From NCBI GenBank assembly GCA_020064725.1, contig JAGTWJ010000006.1, positions 2,666,001 to 2,730,000 of the forward strand: DNA of 64,000 bases, read 5' to 3'. This document shows, piece after piece, positions 47,720-60,056 of this stretch. Made by a program: the position numbers and the translations under genes. Each line of letters starts with the position of its first letter. The stretch's first letter is position 1. Below the pieces are notes generated by a model. The model ran no database searches. It was not told the origin of the DNA and was given only the letters and a program-made list of their open reading frames with translations. The stretch is from Drechslerella dactyloides (taxonomy: Eukaryota; Ascomycota; Orbiliomycetes; Orbiliales; Orbiliaceae).

Positions 47720-48232
47720 ATGCTCAAGCAGAATATCATTCTTCTCGTCCTTGCCATCATGGCGCCAGCCGCCAATGCCCTGGCCATTTATTATAAGGCA
47801 GCCAACTTGACAAACACCCTGGCGGAGCGAGCACCGATTGCTCGTCGGGCACCAGATTTGGAATCCGAAGTCCTCAATCATGCATCTGCCGCCAATGTCG
47901 ACGATGTCGCTGCTGCTACGACTACTGGGACAAGCATGATGTCAGATGCGAGTCCCACTCCATCTCCAGCCGGTCCACATTTAGTGCAAAGATATGCCTA
48001 CGGCTGCAATTACACGCTGTATAAAAGAAGCCCAAGGGCGCCTCTGAAGTCACGAGGATTTGGATATTATTACTACAATTACTACAATTTTACTCTCCCT
48101 CGCCGAGATACAGATTCCAGCACCAAGGTTTCTCTGAGAAGCACCAACGAAACCTATTACAAGAGAGAGGATTCATCTATCAATGTTGCAGATGCTCAGC
48201 AGCGCCGCAATACCGGATCCCGATTCTTCTAG
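47720..48232 (+). CDS. secreted tyrosine-rich precursor with multiple dibasic cleavage sites, 170 aa
   Basis: One exon. The ATG at 47720 gives a signal peptide (MLKQNIILLVLAIMAPAANA); the longer frame upstream starts only with TTG. The rest is disordered and punctuated by dibasic sites: RR43, KR103, RR129, KR149 and RR163, with a QR at 91. Kex2-type cleavage would release short peptides, among them YAYGCNYTLY, a very Tyr-rich piece containing GFGYYYYNYYNFTLP, and a piece ending STNETYY. Several NxT glycosylation sequons are present. The layout recalls fungal Kex2-processed secreted peptides, which include pheromone precursors and dikaritin RiPP precursors; the repeats here are not near-identical, and no UstYa-like (DUF3328) gene is seen in the window. 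The biological role is unknown. A TATA-like box lies near 47628. Confidence 0.7.
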   Translation: MLKQNIILLVLAIMAPAANALAIYYKAANLTNTLAERAPIARRAPDLESEVLNHASAANVDDVAAATTTGTSMMSDASPTPSPAGPHLVQRYAYGCNYTLYKRSPRAPLKSRGFGYYYYNYYNFTLPRRDTDSSTKVSLRSTNETYYKREDSSINVADAQQRRNTGSRFF

Positions 48233-49227
48233 GCGGTTCTCCAGATAGTTTTCACAACCTCGCAACTTCGCAGGATGAACACTCGCAATACACCATATTA
48301 ATAACAACTTTTTCGAACTTTCAGAATATTCGCATGGCCGAAATTAATTAGATTTTAAAGGAGCCTCAAAGTTTCCGATCGCTAATATAGTATGATCTGG
48401 TTAACGTGAGAATAATAGAAAACACATAACTAGACCATCGGGGATGTTAAACTACTAAAATGGTTGTACCTAAATAATAAATAGAACAATGTTAAATTAA
48501 TTGCCTTCCATCCAAAACTTATACTAGAGTATTCGTAATCTTGGTCCATTTGTGTATTGTTTATCGAATATCTATATATCGCTTTCTGATCGAAATATAG
48601 GGGGCTCGGTCTCGTCGATTGGAATCTTGGATATTACGATCGACGTGGCCGAATCTAGTACATGATAGACCGTTAAGAATTTGCGAAGCCTATATATGTC
48701 GCAGCATTCAATTATCTGGTAAAAACCAGGCTATTATATTAGTTAGCTTCCAACTTGACAATCTATATATCGTAAATTTACACACGCTACGCACGCCCCA
48801 CATACTACAGAACTGGCACATTTAGCTCGTTTCTATAGATCTACGGTACCAGGAACCACCAATTCAGAGCGGCGTTTGATGTATCCCTAGCTAGCCGAAT
48901 ATTTGGTGCAACTGAAGCTATTAGAATCTCCTTGAAGCGAGCTGCTTGTTTCCTATTCCACGAAGTGCTGGGTACAGGACTAAACGAAAATGAGGCAAAC
49001 AAGGATAAAGCCGCGGGAAGGAGGTGAGCCCGGGCAAGTGTGCGGGGGCCTGGCGTCTGGCATTATATGTGTATGGTGCCCTATCCGATCGAAGGATACC
49101 TGTTTGAAATAGAATTGATCTAGAGAGCGTCGTGTAAAGAAACCGCAGCCGAAGATACGCGTTGATATCGACAATGGAGAATGTATGAGTATAAATAACC
49201 GTCCTGTCGATATATATATCTTCCAGC
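48233..49227. other. AT-rich intergenic region
   Basis: About 1 kb, strongly AT-rich in 48.3-48.8 kb. It lies downstream of the genes on both sides (convergent). No gene seen. Confidence 0.5.
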
Positions 49228-50583
49228 TTACGCAACAACTGAGTTGTTGGCAAAAGCTAGGCGACCGGCATACCAAAGATTGGTATTTATACCCTCGACC
49301 TCAAGCTCTTTGTTACCAATCGTGATAGCCAAAGACCGGCGAGACAAGGACAGTTCTAATGCAACTTGCGAGGATATGGAGTGATGCTTGACTACAATCT
49401 CCTTGAGAGCTTTTCCAACGGTGGGGGACTCCGTCAACATACGGAGGCAGGAACCAGTCAGGCGTCCGGTCTTATTCCCGTATCCTATATACGTTGTTTG
49501 ATAGCATCCGATTCTTTGTTAGCTGATCAACTGCGATAGTTAGAAGATTGGTGCTACACAGTGACTTGACTCACCGGTAACTTCAAGATACTCTAGATTC
49601 TTGCAGTTTAAGGCCAATGACAAGAAACCAGCATCCGTAATCTGAATGGCGCCTCCCAATATGATAACTTTGGGATTAAATTTGATGCTAAAGTCGATGA
49701 TAGCTTCATCTGCGAGGCCGGAGGCATCAGTGACTGATAGGAAGGAGAGTGACCGAGCAAGGCTGTCGTGAGATGAAATATTTTGAAGTTGTGAGTCGAA
49801 GACTTTTCCGAAACCTTTCTCGAAGCGTAATTCACGAATTTCAGTTGCGATCAGTGCTCGCTGTCCGGTTTTCTGATCAAATGAGGAGAGGCGAGCTTCG
49901 TCAATCGGATTCTTGCGGTCCACGACATGATAGACTTGATCAGCGGACATCTTTTCAGGATCATATGCAGCGTACAACTTAGAGGGCGGGTTGAGCCCGA
50001 CGTTCTTTGTTGGCGTTCGATCAGTCTGCCCTCTATTGACCTGTGGGGTTCCGAATTTCTGGATCATTGATGGATTCTTTGTGCCGTGTCCATAGGCTCC
50101 CTTTGGTTCGGTGATCGTCCCGCCTTTAGTATGAGACGGCGTTGTATTTTGTGCAGTAGAAAGCTCCTCAACAGAAACTGTTGGAATTTGATTCAAGGAT
50201 GATCCTTGCTTTGCATTTTCGTCGACTTGGCCGTAGTGGAAGAGAGTGTGGTTGTAGCGGCAACGATCCCCGTTGAAACGACATAAGCCTTTATTCTTCA
50301 GGTATGGACATGGAATAGCTTTGAAATCTGGAATCCAGTCACCGGTGTACGTTAGTAGGTGAGGTCAGCCACGATGTTTCAAAGGGCCTGTAAACGCCCG
50401 CTCACCTTCCGTCCTCCTCGCTCGCAGCATGTTCCCCACCGGATTGATCGCCATCGCATTGGCATTGAGGGGCAAATCTTGCAAAGGAAGTGGCTGCATG
50501 ACCATAGAATACTGGTATGGAGTCAAACCTGCCTGTCGAGACATATACTGGGTTCCGTAATAGAACTGGTTAGTTGGATACAT
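49228..50583 (-). CDS. CCCH zinc-finger protein with Amn1-like leucine-rich repeat region, 395 aa
   Basis: Three exons (50583-50406, 50327-49575, 49484-49228) give 395 residues. A Gln/Tyr/Pro-rich N-terminus precedes one CCCH finger: C66-x8-C75-x6-C82-x3-H86 (CPYLKNKGLCRFNGDRCRYN). This type binds RNA and is often found in mRNA-processing or decay factors. A disordered Thr/Pro/Gly linker follows, then a C-terminal part containing a cysteine-type leucine-rich repeat, ITDAGFLSLALNCKNLEYLE, as in Amn1 and F-box LRR proteins, plus a VIILGGAIQ strand of the preceding repeat. The combination suggests an RNA-bound adaptor, but this is inference. The first intron ends six codons before the first Cys of the finger. 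Confidence 0.8.
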
Positions 50584-51995
50584 TGAAGAACTTTGTGGCT
50601 TGGGTTAGGGGTGATTAATGATGGTTTGTGTAGGCGAAGATGACTATGAAGGGAGGATCGTGATGAAGACTGCGCTGCGCATTGATCATAGTCTACTTCT
50701 CAACTGTGATGTTTACGCTTAATTGTTTTGTTATTAAAATATTGCTTATAAGAAGTGTTGAGTATACCGGGTGATAAGAGGGAATATCAGTCGAGAAATT
50801 CAGCTAAAATACAGCGGAGGGAATATTCTAATTCTAATATTAGTGTAGCTAGCTTTGATACATGGTAATAATATATAGATACCTGCCAATCAGCTCAGCT
50901 AATATATGCAATAAGTGATAACTTCCCCACCCCCAGTGATTGTAATTATTGACAGGAGGGCTCAAGCTGCATATCTTTGCAGCATTGATAAGAGCAGCAT
51001 CTGCATCTAGTACAGTTAGATATTAGAGTTGATCTTCCGCGATATCAGGTCGCCGAGTATGTGTAGTCAGAAATGTGATAACACGTTAACGACTGAGTGT
51101 TTGTTGCATTCCTGTAATATCAAAACATGAATGGTTCTGAGGAAACATGTTGCTAAATTGATATCCAAGATACCTAAATGCAGCCCGTGGTGCCTGGCGT
51201 CAAGGTTAATGCTGCGGTACTGCAGTATGGTCGAAAAATACTCTAAGTGTATCTAAAAATGGAAGGATCTACTCGCGTAAATCTGAATATTAAGTAAGTA
51301 ATTGATAAGTCAACCTGGCTATACATAATTTATTATGAAAATTTTCTCCTCTTTCGCAGCCAAATATGTGTAAGTAATTGCGTGTACATGTACATGTACC
51401 TGTACGCGTTTTATACATGCGGCATCGGATCTTTGGCTAAACTCGCACCGAAGGGTGTGCGCGTGGCAAGATGGTCGAAGGGCCAAGGCTTTTCGCCTTT
51501 AAAACTTGAAGGATTTCCCATAAGCAGATTTTATAGCTATGCGGCGCACCTTAATTCCTTTTAATTCTCAAAAGGCTGTGAAGTCTGTAACTTTAGAATT
51601 TGCCTGCATATGTATATAAGAGTTCGACACATGCGTTGGTTCTAGTATAATCGTGCCTCCAACATTGCAACACCGCTAGACTCAAGCTTGATGGCACCGC
51701 AACATACATAAAGAATGCGAGATTCGTATACAGAGAGTGAGAAATAGAATAAACTGCCATGTCATTCACGCCGTCCTCGACCATAAATAAAAAGCACAAG
51801 ATATTCAACAAGGAAATAGTAGGTATCGTGTGAACGCAGCAGCGGACTAATCAATAATGTATCGTATAGACGTAAATAGCGGTCGTGATAAGTATCTCGT
51901 AGAATGGGCTAGAAGATGAACGAATGTATACTAGCTCGATCAAAGCCAGATATAATATTGACCCTCGAATGAACGCCAACCCTATTGATAAGAAA
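50584..51995. other. intergenic region
   Basis: About 1.4 kb, AT-rich, with a TACATG repeat near 51387. No gene seen. Confidence 0.5.
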
Positions 51996-53127
51996 CTATA
52001 CCATCACTTTATCGCCCACGCGTACTTCCTGCTGTGATGTTCCAGATTCTGAGGTGCTAGCGTTTTCTCCTCCTGGGAGGCCGGTCTCGCCTGCGTTGCC
52101 GAGCTGGTGTCATGACAGAAACGTCAGCAATTACAATTATTAGAGCCGGCCAAATTGGAAGCATCAAGTTTATATGTAGTCTCGGGCCTTTCTGAATGTC
52201 AAACAATCAAGAAATCTTCATGTGGTCCAAGAACTAGCCTTTCGAGCCAGAGTCCTCCTATCCACATAAATTCGAACTACTGGAGATAGGTAGCCAATGC
52301 AGTGACTGGAAGGATACACAGTAGACGGGTGTGGCTTCTTTAATCGGAAATCGGAAAATTTAGGGGAGTGTTCGGTTTATGAGACCAGTCTTCATACCTG
52401 AATCGATTTCCGGTGCAAGAAGTGTTGGAAGATATTGAGATTGTCGGCCTTCAAGTATTCTGCTGGTTTTCGATCATAGAAGCTGAAAAATACGACTATA
52501 TTGAGTTATTCCCATAAAATGGGACCTCGAGTTAGCTACGATTTAAACTAAAGACGAAAATCCCTTCAAAGACGTTGTCGAAAGAATCCAGATCTATTTC
52601 ACATCCAGAATCATGATATAATACCACTTCAGGCCGAAGTTGTGGTGCATTTCCACCCCCAGAGGACTCTAGGATTCAACATACCTTCGCTGCCATCGAA
52701 TTCGTCATCTGAGGATGACTTTGAACTTCTAAAAGCTACATGTCTCTTCTTCGGTGGCTCGACGTCGAAATTGAATTTCCCAAGAAGCGCTGCCACAACG
52801 TCGGTCGCATCTCTCGGCACCCGGTAAAAGTTCATCTCTGGGTAAAGGACCGAGCAACATAGGTACTGGTACGGGAAGAATTCCTTCCCGGCACTGACCG
52901 TCCAGTCACCATCGTAGACCAGAAAGTGGGCATGTTTACTAGTGTTAAGGATGACGTTGAGGTCGCTGACACTATAGGGCAACTGTGTTAGCCTTCTGTC
53001 TTACTGCTGTCAAGACGAGTCGGCCAGCTTTCCACGCAGGAAAACAAGTGGATGAGCTTTTGGTGTCTTCGTCTGCTTCGTACCTCTTTACGTCTTCGAT
53101 TTCGACCAGGTCCGTGATATCGATCAT
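51996..53127 (-). CDS. unrecognised 178-aa protein in four exons
   Basis: Exons 53127-53084, 52971-52685, 52495-52398 and 52103-51996 join in frame with GT-AG introns to 178 residues; the model is mine and rests on splice signals and uninterrupted frame. It begins MIDITDLVEIEDVKRSVSDL. The first ~90 residues look like a compact alpha/beta domain (HAHFLVYDGDWTVSAGKEFF, VLYPEMNFYRVPRDATDVV). An acidic Ser/Asp stretch near residues 102-110 follows, then FSFYDRKPAEYLKADNLNIF. The tail is Gly/Ser/Glu-rich and ends VRVGDKVMV. No signal peptide or membrane span. I do not recognise the family. The many small exons and consistent frame argue that it is a real, expressed gene. Confidence 0.65.
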
Positions 53128-55861
53128 CTTGCCTTATGTTGAGTGGTTCAGAATGGGACCATGAGAGTTTTAAAGGTACCTAGGTTAGGTAGACGGCAAT
53201 TTTTAAATGATCCTTCTATATACCCCAGCAGCGGAACCGGGCCAGGCTGAGAGCCCCAGCTCTCTGATTTCTCTATGCACATGGAAGCAAGTACTCGAGT
53301 CTAGACTAGTTCCGCGTATACAATCCTATTCTCGGTGGCCTTACATGTACATACATTACGGAATTCCGTAAAGCTCTTTTATGATGGCAAAACTGGCCCG
53401 GCTGCTATCTCCGAAATGCTGTCTATTTCGGACACTAACAGCGAGTTCACCAGGAAAAAGAAAAGTGAGAAAATAAAGGACTTAACCAGCTTGCCATAGT
53501 GTCAAAAGCAAGCTAATACCGAATGCTGGCATGTTTAGAGCTTACCTTTCCTCAAGCCTAGACGTGGTCGCTGAGGCTATCGAAGTAAGTAAAGATCCTG
53601 CCTTGTAATGTAGATCTCCTCAAGGATCAATACTAATCGCGATGAACTGGCATCTAGCATTTAATAATCCTGGAACCCTTCCGATCAACCATTCGCAGGG
53701 GACTCTATAACTAGAGATTGGCCACTATGAGATCACAAGTCGCGGGCATTCTGGTACGGATGCTCGAGGTACTTCGTACGGGCCAAGCCTTCTCTCTTTC
53801 TGAGAGCTGTAGGCCCGGCTTCGAAGACCTAACGATTTCACGCCTGTCTTGGGCCTGGTGCTGGGGATCGCGAATTCGAGCTTGCAGGAAAGACTCTGCA
53901 GGCTGCAAGGCAAGTGGAAAAAGATCACCACACCTCACAGCCATCCTATATATATGTTTTCCTTTTTGTATTTTCACATCCGAAATGCTCCTCCTTCGGA
54001 CGGCCACATCATACGATGCCAGATGGTCAGGCATGAACTTGCTGTGCAGGTGCTCCGCTTTTCAACGGAACCAACAGATGATATGCAGCTGGTAAAGGGC
54101 TTTCAAATGCGTCAATGTCTGGTGCTAAACTGTTTTTTGATTCCGGAACTTAGTGTTGACGAGTGGTCCATGTGGTTTTCGCCTGGTGATATCGATGTAT
54201 ACTGAATCTAAAGGCTCACCTGGAATGCGTCTGGCGTGACTCTTGTGGTATCCTCGCTTTGCCTAGGCCACAAATCACACGAAGCTGCTGGTTCGAAATT
54301 CGTCTCCATTTCTTTCTTAGCCAGATACTTCGTTCGGTTTCTACACCTATTACAAATCCTAACAATGAGTTCCACTGGAGTGCACTCTTCATGTCTGCCT
54401 CCCAAAAAGGCTTGCCGAGGGCGAACTCGCCATCAATGGGCCGTATTCGAACTAGCATACTAGCGCCGGAACCACTTTACATTCGAAGTAAGAAGCAAGC
54501 CATCGATTCACTGAAAACGGAGCGTTAGAGTCAGTCACTAATTGTGTATGTCTATATCTACCTCGGCGGCCCTGATAGCGCTTACCTATGAGTAAGTATC
54601 CAGCTTGCGAGTTCTTAGAGGCAGGTTTGAGTTAGCGCCGGAACCCTTTTTTCAATGGGGATAGGGAGGGATACACGTCTGCTGCAATAGTTAGAAGAGT
54701 GTTCTTCAAAGATGGGGGTAGGTAACCCGTTTATGGTGCACAGAACTCGAGTGAAAGTAATATAGTAAGTGTTTAGCTTGTAGAAGCGGGAAAACACCAG
54801 CCTCTCGCCGATTAAGTCAATCGGCTGATTGATCGATCGATTAGCCTCGTTATCATTCAATCGTGAAGTCTAAATGCCTTCTCTTCAGAGACCAAGTACT
54901 GAAACTCCCGCTGGCAAGACGAATTCATCAAGCAAGGGCTGTAGGAGCTCCGAAACTCCAGTCAACTTAGGCTTGATCAGAATGTTTGGCTTATAGGTGT
55001 AAGTTTAACTTGCTCTTGCGCCAGCTTCTGAATCCGAGTGCTCACACCCCTCGCCTGCATTGTGAACCGGTAAACTGCTGGGGTGCTTGCTCAGAGCGAT
55101 GGTTCCGCGTGTACAGTCTGTTTAATCACTTGGACTTATACCTTAACTTCTGATTGTCACCATGTCTCCCGCATCGGAAAGCTTCCACATGAAACAATCG
55201 GCTTTGGGGATAGCATCCGTTTATGGAGCGGAAATCAGTCGATCGATAAACATCAGAATCTTGTTTCCACAGTTCAATCCGAGCTCATCAAACAGAAACA
55301 GTAAAAGAAACCATGAGACTCAGTAAGTGAAGATTTTTACAAGAGAATCTCAAAGAGCGATCGAAAATCCCACGAACTGGGCTGGAGATGGTATAGGCTT
55401 CGAGGTTAGACTTGAGAAGTACTGGAAGTTGAAGACTCTGGATATTATCTGAGCAATCTATTGGTTTGTCTTATCGAATCACCCAGTAGTGAATCTATGT
55501 TTTCATTGACCTCGATGGACTCGAGATTGCATACATTGGCTACAAAGGGGTCAGAATATGGTCCAGTTAATGATTGGAGCGATTTTACAGCAGTTTCTGT
55601 ACTCTTGGTCTCTACCATCCGCTCTAGGTGCCCACTTGAGTGCTTAAGTATCTACTTGAGTAGATATTTCAGAAGCGCAAGTGGCTGTCGTTTCCGGATA
55701 TGGCTGAGCCCCGAGGAATGTCCGGGACAAGCCGTGGAACAGAGAAAACTGCATCTTACCTACCTCTAGAAATCTGAGAAACTTAACGAAACGGAAATAG
55801 TGCTCCCGAGACCATTCCATAAACGATCTGAAGCTTCTTCAGAAAAGTCAGCAATTACCTA

Positions 55862-55881
55862 CTTAAGTACATGTACTTAAG
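55862..55881. repeat. 20-bp perfect palindrome
   Basis: CTTAAGTACATGTACTTAAG. About 200 bp upstream (55640-55665) a related stretch has ACTTGAGTGCTTAAGT and the dyad ATCTACTTGAGTAGAT. Confidence 0.85.
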
Positions 55882-56246
55882 CATTTCTGAAGGCGTTTCT
55901 CAACTTGGTTTTATTAGCGAGTCATAGCATCAACGAGCGCATCAGGGCAATGCTATTTGATTGCTTCGTGCCAAGGATGTTAAAAGCACAGGCAAGAAAC
56001 ATACGGGAAGCTTCAGAGCAGCCCGTTTGAACGGATCTCTACACATTTCATAGAGTATCGATCATATTAAATAGCCTTATAAGCTGTTTATAACCCTTAC
56101 CCCAAAATAATAAACAACATAAAACATAGAGCGGCCATTGTGTTGGGGATTCTACTTAAAATTTCTGCAAGATATCATATTCAGCTTATCTGCAGCTAAT
56201 GCTCCTTGAGTTTTAGCTCGCATATAAGAATAAAGCTTCTGGACTG

Positions 56247-56262
56247 GTCTCGTAAACCAGAC
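56247..56262 (-). repeat. dispersed 16-bp motif, copy 9
   Basis: GTCTCGTAAACCAGAC on the plus strand, identical to the copy at 27912. Confidence 0.75.
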
Positions 56263-56695
56263 CTTTCCTTGAGTTGCCTCGAACCCCATTCTGGGCAGAG
56301 GTTGTACAACGATGCACAATAAGGGCAAAGAATCTTCCCACGGGCGGACAGAGTTCGAGCGAGTGATTCCTACAAAACGGGTGGTCTATGGGTGCATTTT
56401 TGAGATTGCGCATCCACCAGGATACCACAGTCATTCAAGCCCCTCGGCGCGTCTTATTTAACTGAGAATTCCAATCGTAGAGTGCCAATCTCCGCAGGTC
56501 CCTGACCGCCATCGCCAAATCGATCCCGCAGTCCTTTTTACTTGCTAGCTGGCCTCGGCATGCGCATGCATGTCACTGTTAGATTTCCACTAGCGAACCT
56601 TCAGCTTGAGAGTATCATCGATGTTCTTTGCAGGGTCAATGGAGCATTTTTAGACAGCCGTCATGCCATTTTCCTCGTGTACGATGCATATGCAT

Positions 56696-56715
56696 ATGCA
56701 TGTACATGTACATGC
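56696..56715. repeat. 20-bp perfect palindrome next to ATGCAT repeats
   Basis: TGCATGTACATGTACATGCA, directly preceded by overlapping ATGCAT/GCATATGC units. Confidence 0.85.
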
Positions 56716-58067
56716 ACATCACCATCGCTCTAGATTGAATTCTTGTGGTATATTGCTTTGACTTGTATAATTGTGTTTGGAGATACTTCAAGTCTAGATC
56801 AAGCTTATAATTTGACCCACGCTGGCGCGCTGGTTGATACCAACGTTAGCCAACCCTTGTACTCCAGACCCCGCCCGTTAATCCTATAGCCTAACGGCAT
56901 ATCTGCGTAAGTCCACTCATTGTATGCACATTGCTTCACTCTTTACACTTCGACACCTCCACTCTCTACTCCCTGTCGTCGATCATCTTCGATAATTTTA
57001 AGTTTAGACGACTATCGGTCAGTATTAGCTAGTAGTCTTGTGTTGCGCTGCGGGCTCGCAGTTCCTCAACAGCGAGCCGGCGGCTGGCCTTGAGACTAGC
57101 TTCCCCACAGGGAAAACAAGTATACTAGACTAGACCAAGCTCGCTGTCGTGATGCTTCCATAACCTGGTCGACTCCCCTTGGAAGTCTGTGGGCCTGTGT
57201 AACCAAGTTGCCCAATTAGGCCCAGGCTGGCCCGGCAACATCCGCATTTCTAACTTGTGTTGTAACGGCGGATATACTAACACGGGCAGTTACCATGCCA
57301 TATGATCATGATGCCCATGCATTAGTCTTGTATGCTTCTTAATACTAGACTACCCATGCATATGGCGCCCATGCCCAGCTGTGATCTTCATCTAAGCGAT
57401 TTCATGATCCCATATATAGGCCTAGGGCAGTGTTGGGCAGCTGCTTCACAGCTGGCGTCGTCGGTGCTGGTGGACCAGTCAAATGGAGCATCCTCAAGCC
57501 TGGATATCTCTTCATGCAAAATATGAAGAGATGTCGACTTAGTACGGTGCTCTTTGATGGCGTCGATGTGTATTTAATATTCCGACGTTGATACCTGTTA
57601 GTTCCGGCCTATTGACATGTCGTTTGCGCAATTGCTTTCTGTATCACCGCGGCGGCCTCAACCCCGCTGAGAAGCTGTGGGATGGTCAAGAGATCGAGAG
57701 TATGTGCCTCTGTAACCCAGAGGCACCTAGGCCGTCTGCGAATTGAACAACGTATGTTATTCCGTGAATGTTATGACAAGATGACATTTCTAATATAGGT
57801 TAAGATATCTATTAGAGAGTATCCGACGCGATGGGGTAGCTAAATGTTGATATTGCCCATATGCGAGTGCCTCTGCATTAGCATTCGTATGGCAGATCTG
57901 CTGGAGATTACAGACTCGGGAAACGTTTTAAACAGATACGATACATCGACCTCATAGATCTTAATGCCTTCCACGAAATTTTCATAAGATGTATCGTGAA
58001 AAAAACACCAGGAACTGTAAACAATTATATTAGCCTCTGGTAAAGAGGCTATAAAGAGGATAGCATG

Positions 58068-58083
58068 GTCTCGTAAACCAGAT
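58068..58083 (-). repeat. dispersed 16-bp motif, copy 10, with hairpin arm
   Basis: GTCTCGTAAACCAGAT followed by CGCACGAAGTGCAGGCG; the GCAC-GAA-GTGC part is a hairpin, shared in related form with the copy at 27912. Confidence 0.75.
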
Positions 58084-59147
58084 CGCACGAAGTGCAGGCG
58101 CACATCAGGCTAGCATATATATGCTGGAAACTGCAGTTTGTTATTTTATATGCATATATATAGACTGCTAAGATTTTAGAGTATTAGAAGTAATATAATG
58201 GCCGATGCAAGATTTCTATCTGCCTTCGGGAGTTATATCAGCATCTGGGACGTTGATGGAGGGTAGGGATCCGGCCAGGGGATGAAAGATCAGTTCAGTG
58301 AAAGGTAATTGGCCGTGGCTGTATGAAGGCATTGTGACTGTGATTCCTCGTTGTAACAGTGATGTTATTATCGCTGCCATGGCTTTAACGCTAGCTTCTC
58401 AAACCATTCTCCCGAGACCACCCTTTCCTTTCTGTTTGTATCACAATACCCCCCCTCGCTACTCGAAGCACACACTTCATATAATACCACTACCACCATA
58501 ATACCCGAATCTGGACTCTTTAAACGCTGATCGCAGCTGTTATCCTTCTGAGAACTCTGGCGCTCTAAAAGCCGGTGAAGGATTCGAAACTGTGTTTCTG
58601 TCCTTGTCCATACGCCAGCTGCATTCTTCGATTTAATACTTACTCAGGTACAAATATTAGGACCAAGATAGGTGTTCACACGCCTCGTGAGACGGAGCGC
58701 TCAACCCGGGTGCAAAGCCAGTACTGAGTTTATTGAGCAATTTGAGCCTAAGTAAGTATTTACTTAGTATGTATTAAGCTACTTAACATATTACTCTTTG
58801 ATGCTCCTTTGGAAGATATCGGTATTGACGTCACGTTCATCTCTACAATACAGAGATGTCAAATTCAGCATTTGTGAATGATCACGCTTTCGTAAACCGA
58901 CCTCACCCAAAATGGAAACATGACAAGCGTCTTGCCATCAGAGCCTCAGACACTGTAAGCAAAAATGAGAGAGGCGAGAATTGCGATGAAGCTGGGAACC
59001 GAGTTTGCGTTTCGACAAGCATTTCGAAATTTCCCACACCGAAAGCCTCACAGTTTCAATTCCATCTTCATCCAACAGTACTTCCGCCAGCTCACCTTTT
59101 CCCCATCTGGACCGTGTCGATCCAGCATGTTATCTTCACATTCCTAA

Positions 59148-60056
59148 CTGCGTACTAGTAGACAGCCGTCTCTACCTCCATGGAAGTTGGAATCTACCAG
59201 AGGCGGTGGCAGTTTCTGCTTCTACGGAGACGATCGTGGTCGGTGTCTCTCTGAGATTGGAATATCCACAGGGCCCCGGCGGAACAGTAAAACTAACACC
59301 GAGACCTTGGAGCCTTCTGAAAACAATCTGCAGGGCTGGAAGTTGGCTTCTGCGCTCACGGGAAGACTAGCACTCCTAGACATGGGAGTGGGACTGCCAC
59401 CAGAATGTGCCGTCTGGGAAGATCGATCGAAGGGCCACTCGCTCAACACCACAAATTGGGCATCTGCAAGCCCCCGTGACATTGGGACCTATGCGTATAC
59501 GGGATCCCATCTGAGAGAGCCAAGGTTTGTCATCGTTTCGAGCTACTGTAGCTCGAAAGACGCTATCAATTGCGCCGATAATCTCGTCTTTGTTTGGAAA
59601 CCAGATATGGTGCGATCAGCTCTCAAGGAAGTTGTGCCGTCTACACAGAGAGGCCTAGAAAGACACAAAGATGAGTAACTTCATTCACGGACGGATTTTG
59701 ATGGAGGCAGTGATGAATTCTACGACGGTGACTTCATCAAAGTCGACAAATACTTTGAGTAGATTCTTTTGCAAGGCCCTCAAGCCACTGATGATGGATA
59801 CATTACTGATCGATTGGTACACAACCCCCCAAAACTTCAGAGTCCCCGGGCTGCAATATGTGACGTATCTGACAAAACCACGACCCTGATTTACTGTAAA
59901 GGGCCAGCAATCGACCGGAATATTAACCTTGGATCAATGGCGGACTAGATGCTTACGAAGATGGCATTGGGAACTTGTCTTCGCGCGATCTCATGGCGAA
60001 AGTAGCTGAGTCGCATACACCAGAAAAGACACAGGCAGCAGGAACTGAAGGTTAGC
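59148..60056 (+). pseudogene. decayed gene, product not recognised
   Basis: One reading frame stays open from 59148 to 59675 and carries protein-like sequence (for example RFVIVSSYCSSKDAINCADN followed by LVFVWKPDM). In the same frame it goes on past a TAA at 59676 into DFDGGSDEFYDGDFIKVDKY, past a TAG at 59760 into ILLQGPQATDDGYITDRLVH and ICDVSDKTTTLIYCKGPAID, and reaches a TAG at 59946. There the coding-like sequence shifts frame (GLDAYEDGIGNLSSRDLMAK). Stops of the TAA/TAG type are what C-to-T changes in CAA/CAG codons would give, but unannotated short introns could explain one of them. I cannot name the family; Asp/Tyr-rich segments with paired Cys suggest a secreted protein. No start codon is evident. 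It sits in the gene-poor right part of the window. Confidence 0.45.

Larger units (their letters stand above)
53128..59147. other. 6-kb gene-poor, AT-rich region
   Basis: No gene I can support. It contains a GGTACCTAGG tract (53175), long palindromes built on TACATGTA (55862, 56696), and dispersed motif copies at 56247 and 58068. Open frames are short and overlap on both strands. Confidence 0.5.

Noticed and set aside
53711..54205. Overlapping frames of 107-125 aa on both strands
   Set aside because: No motif, mutually overlapping in several frames, and no splice extension that gives a consistent protein.
57840..58103. 87-aa minus-strand frame
   Set aside because: Half of it is made of the dispersed repeat at 58068 and its hairpin arm, so it is unlikely to be a gene.
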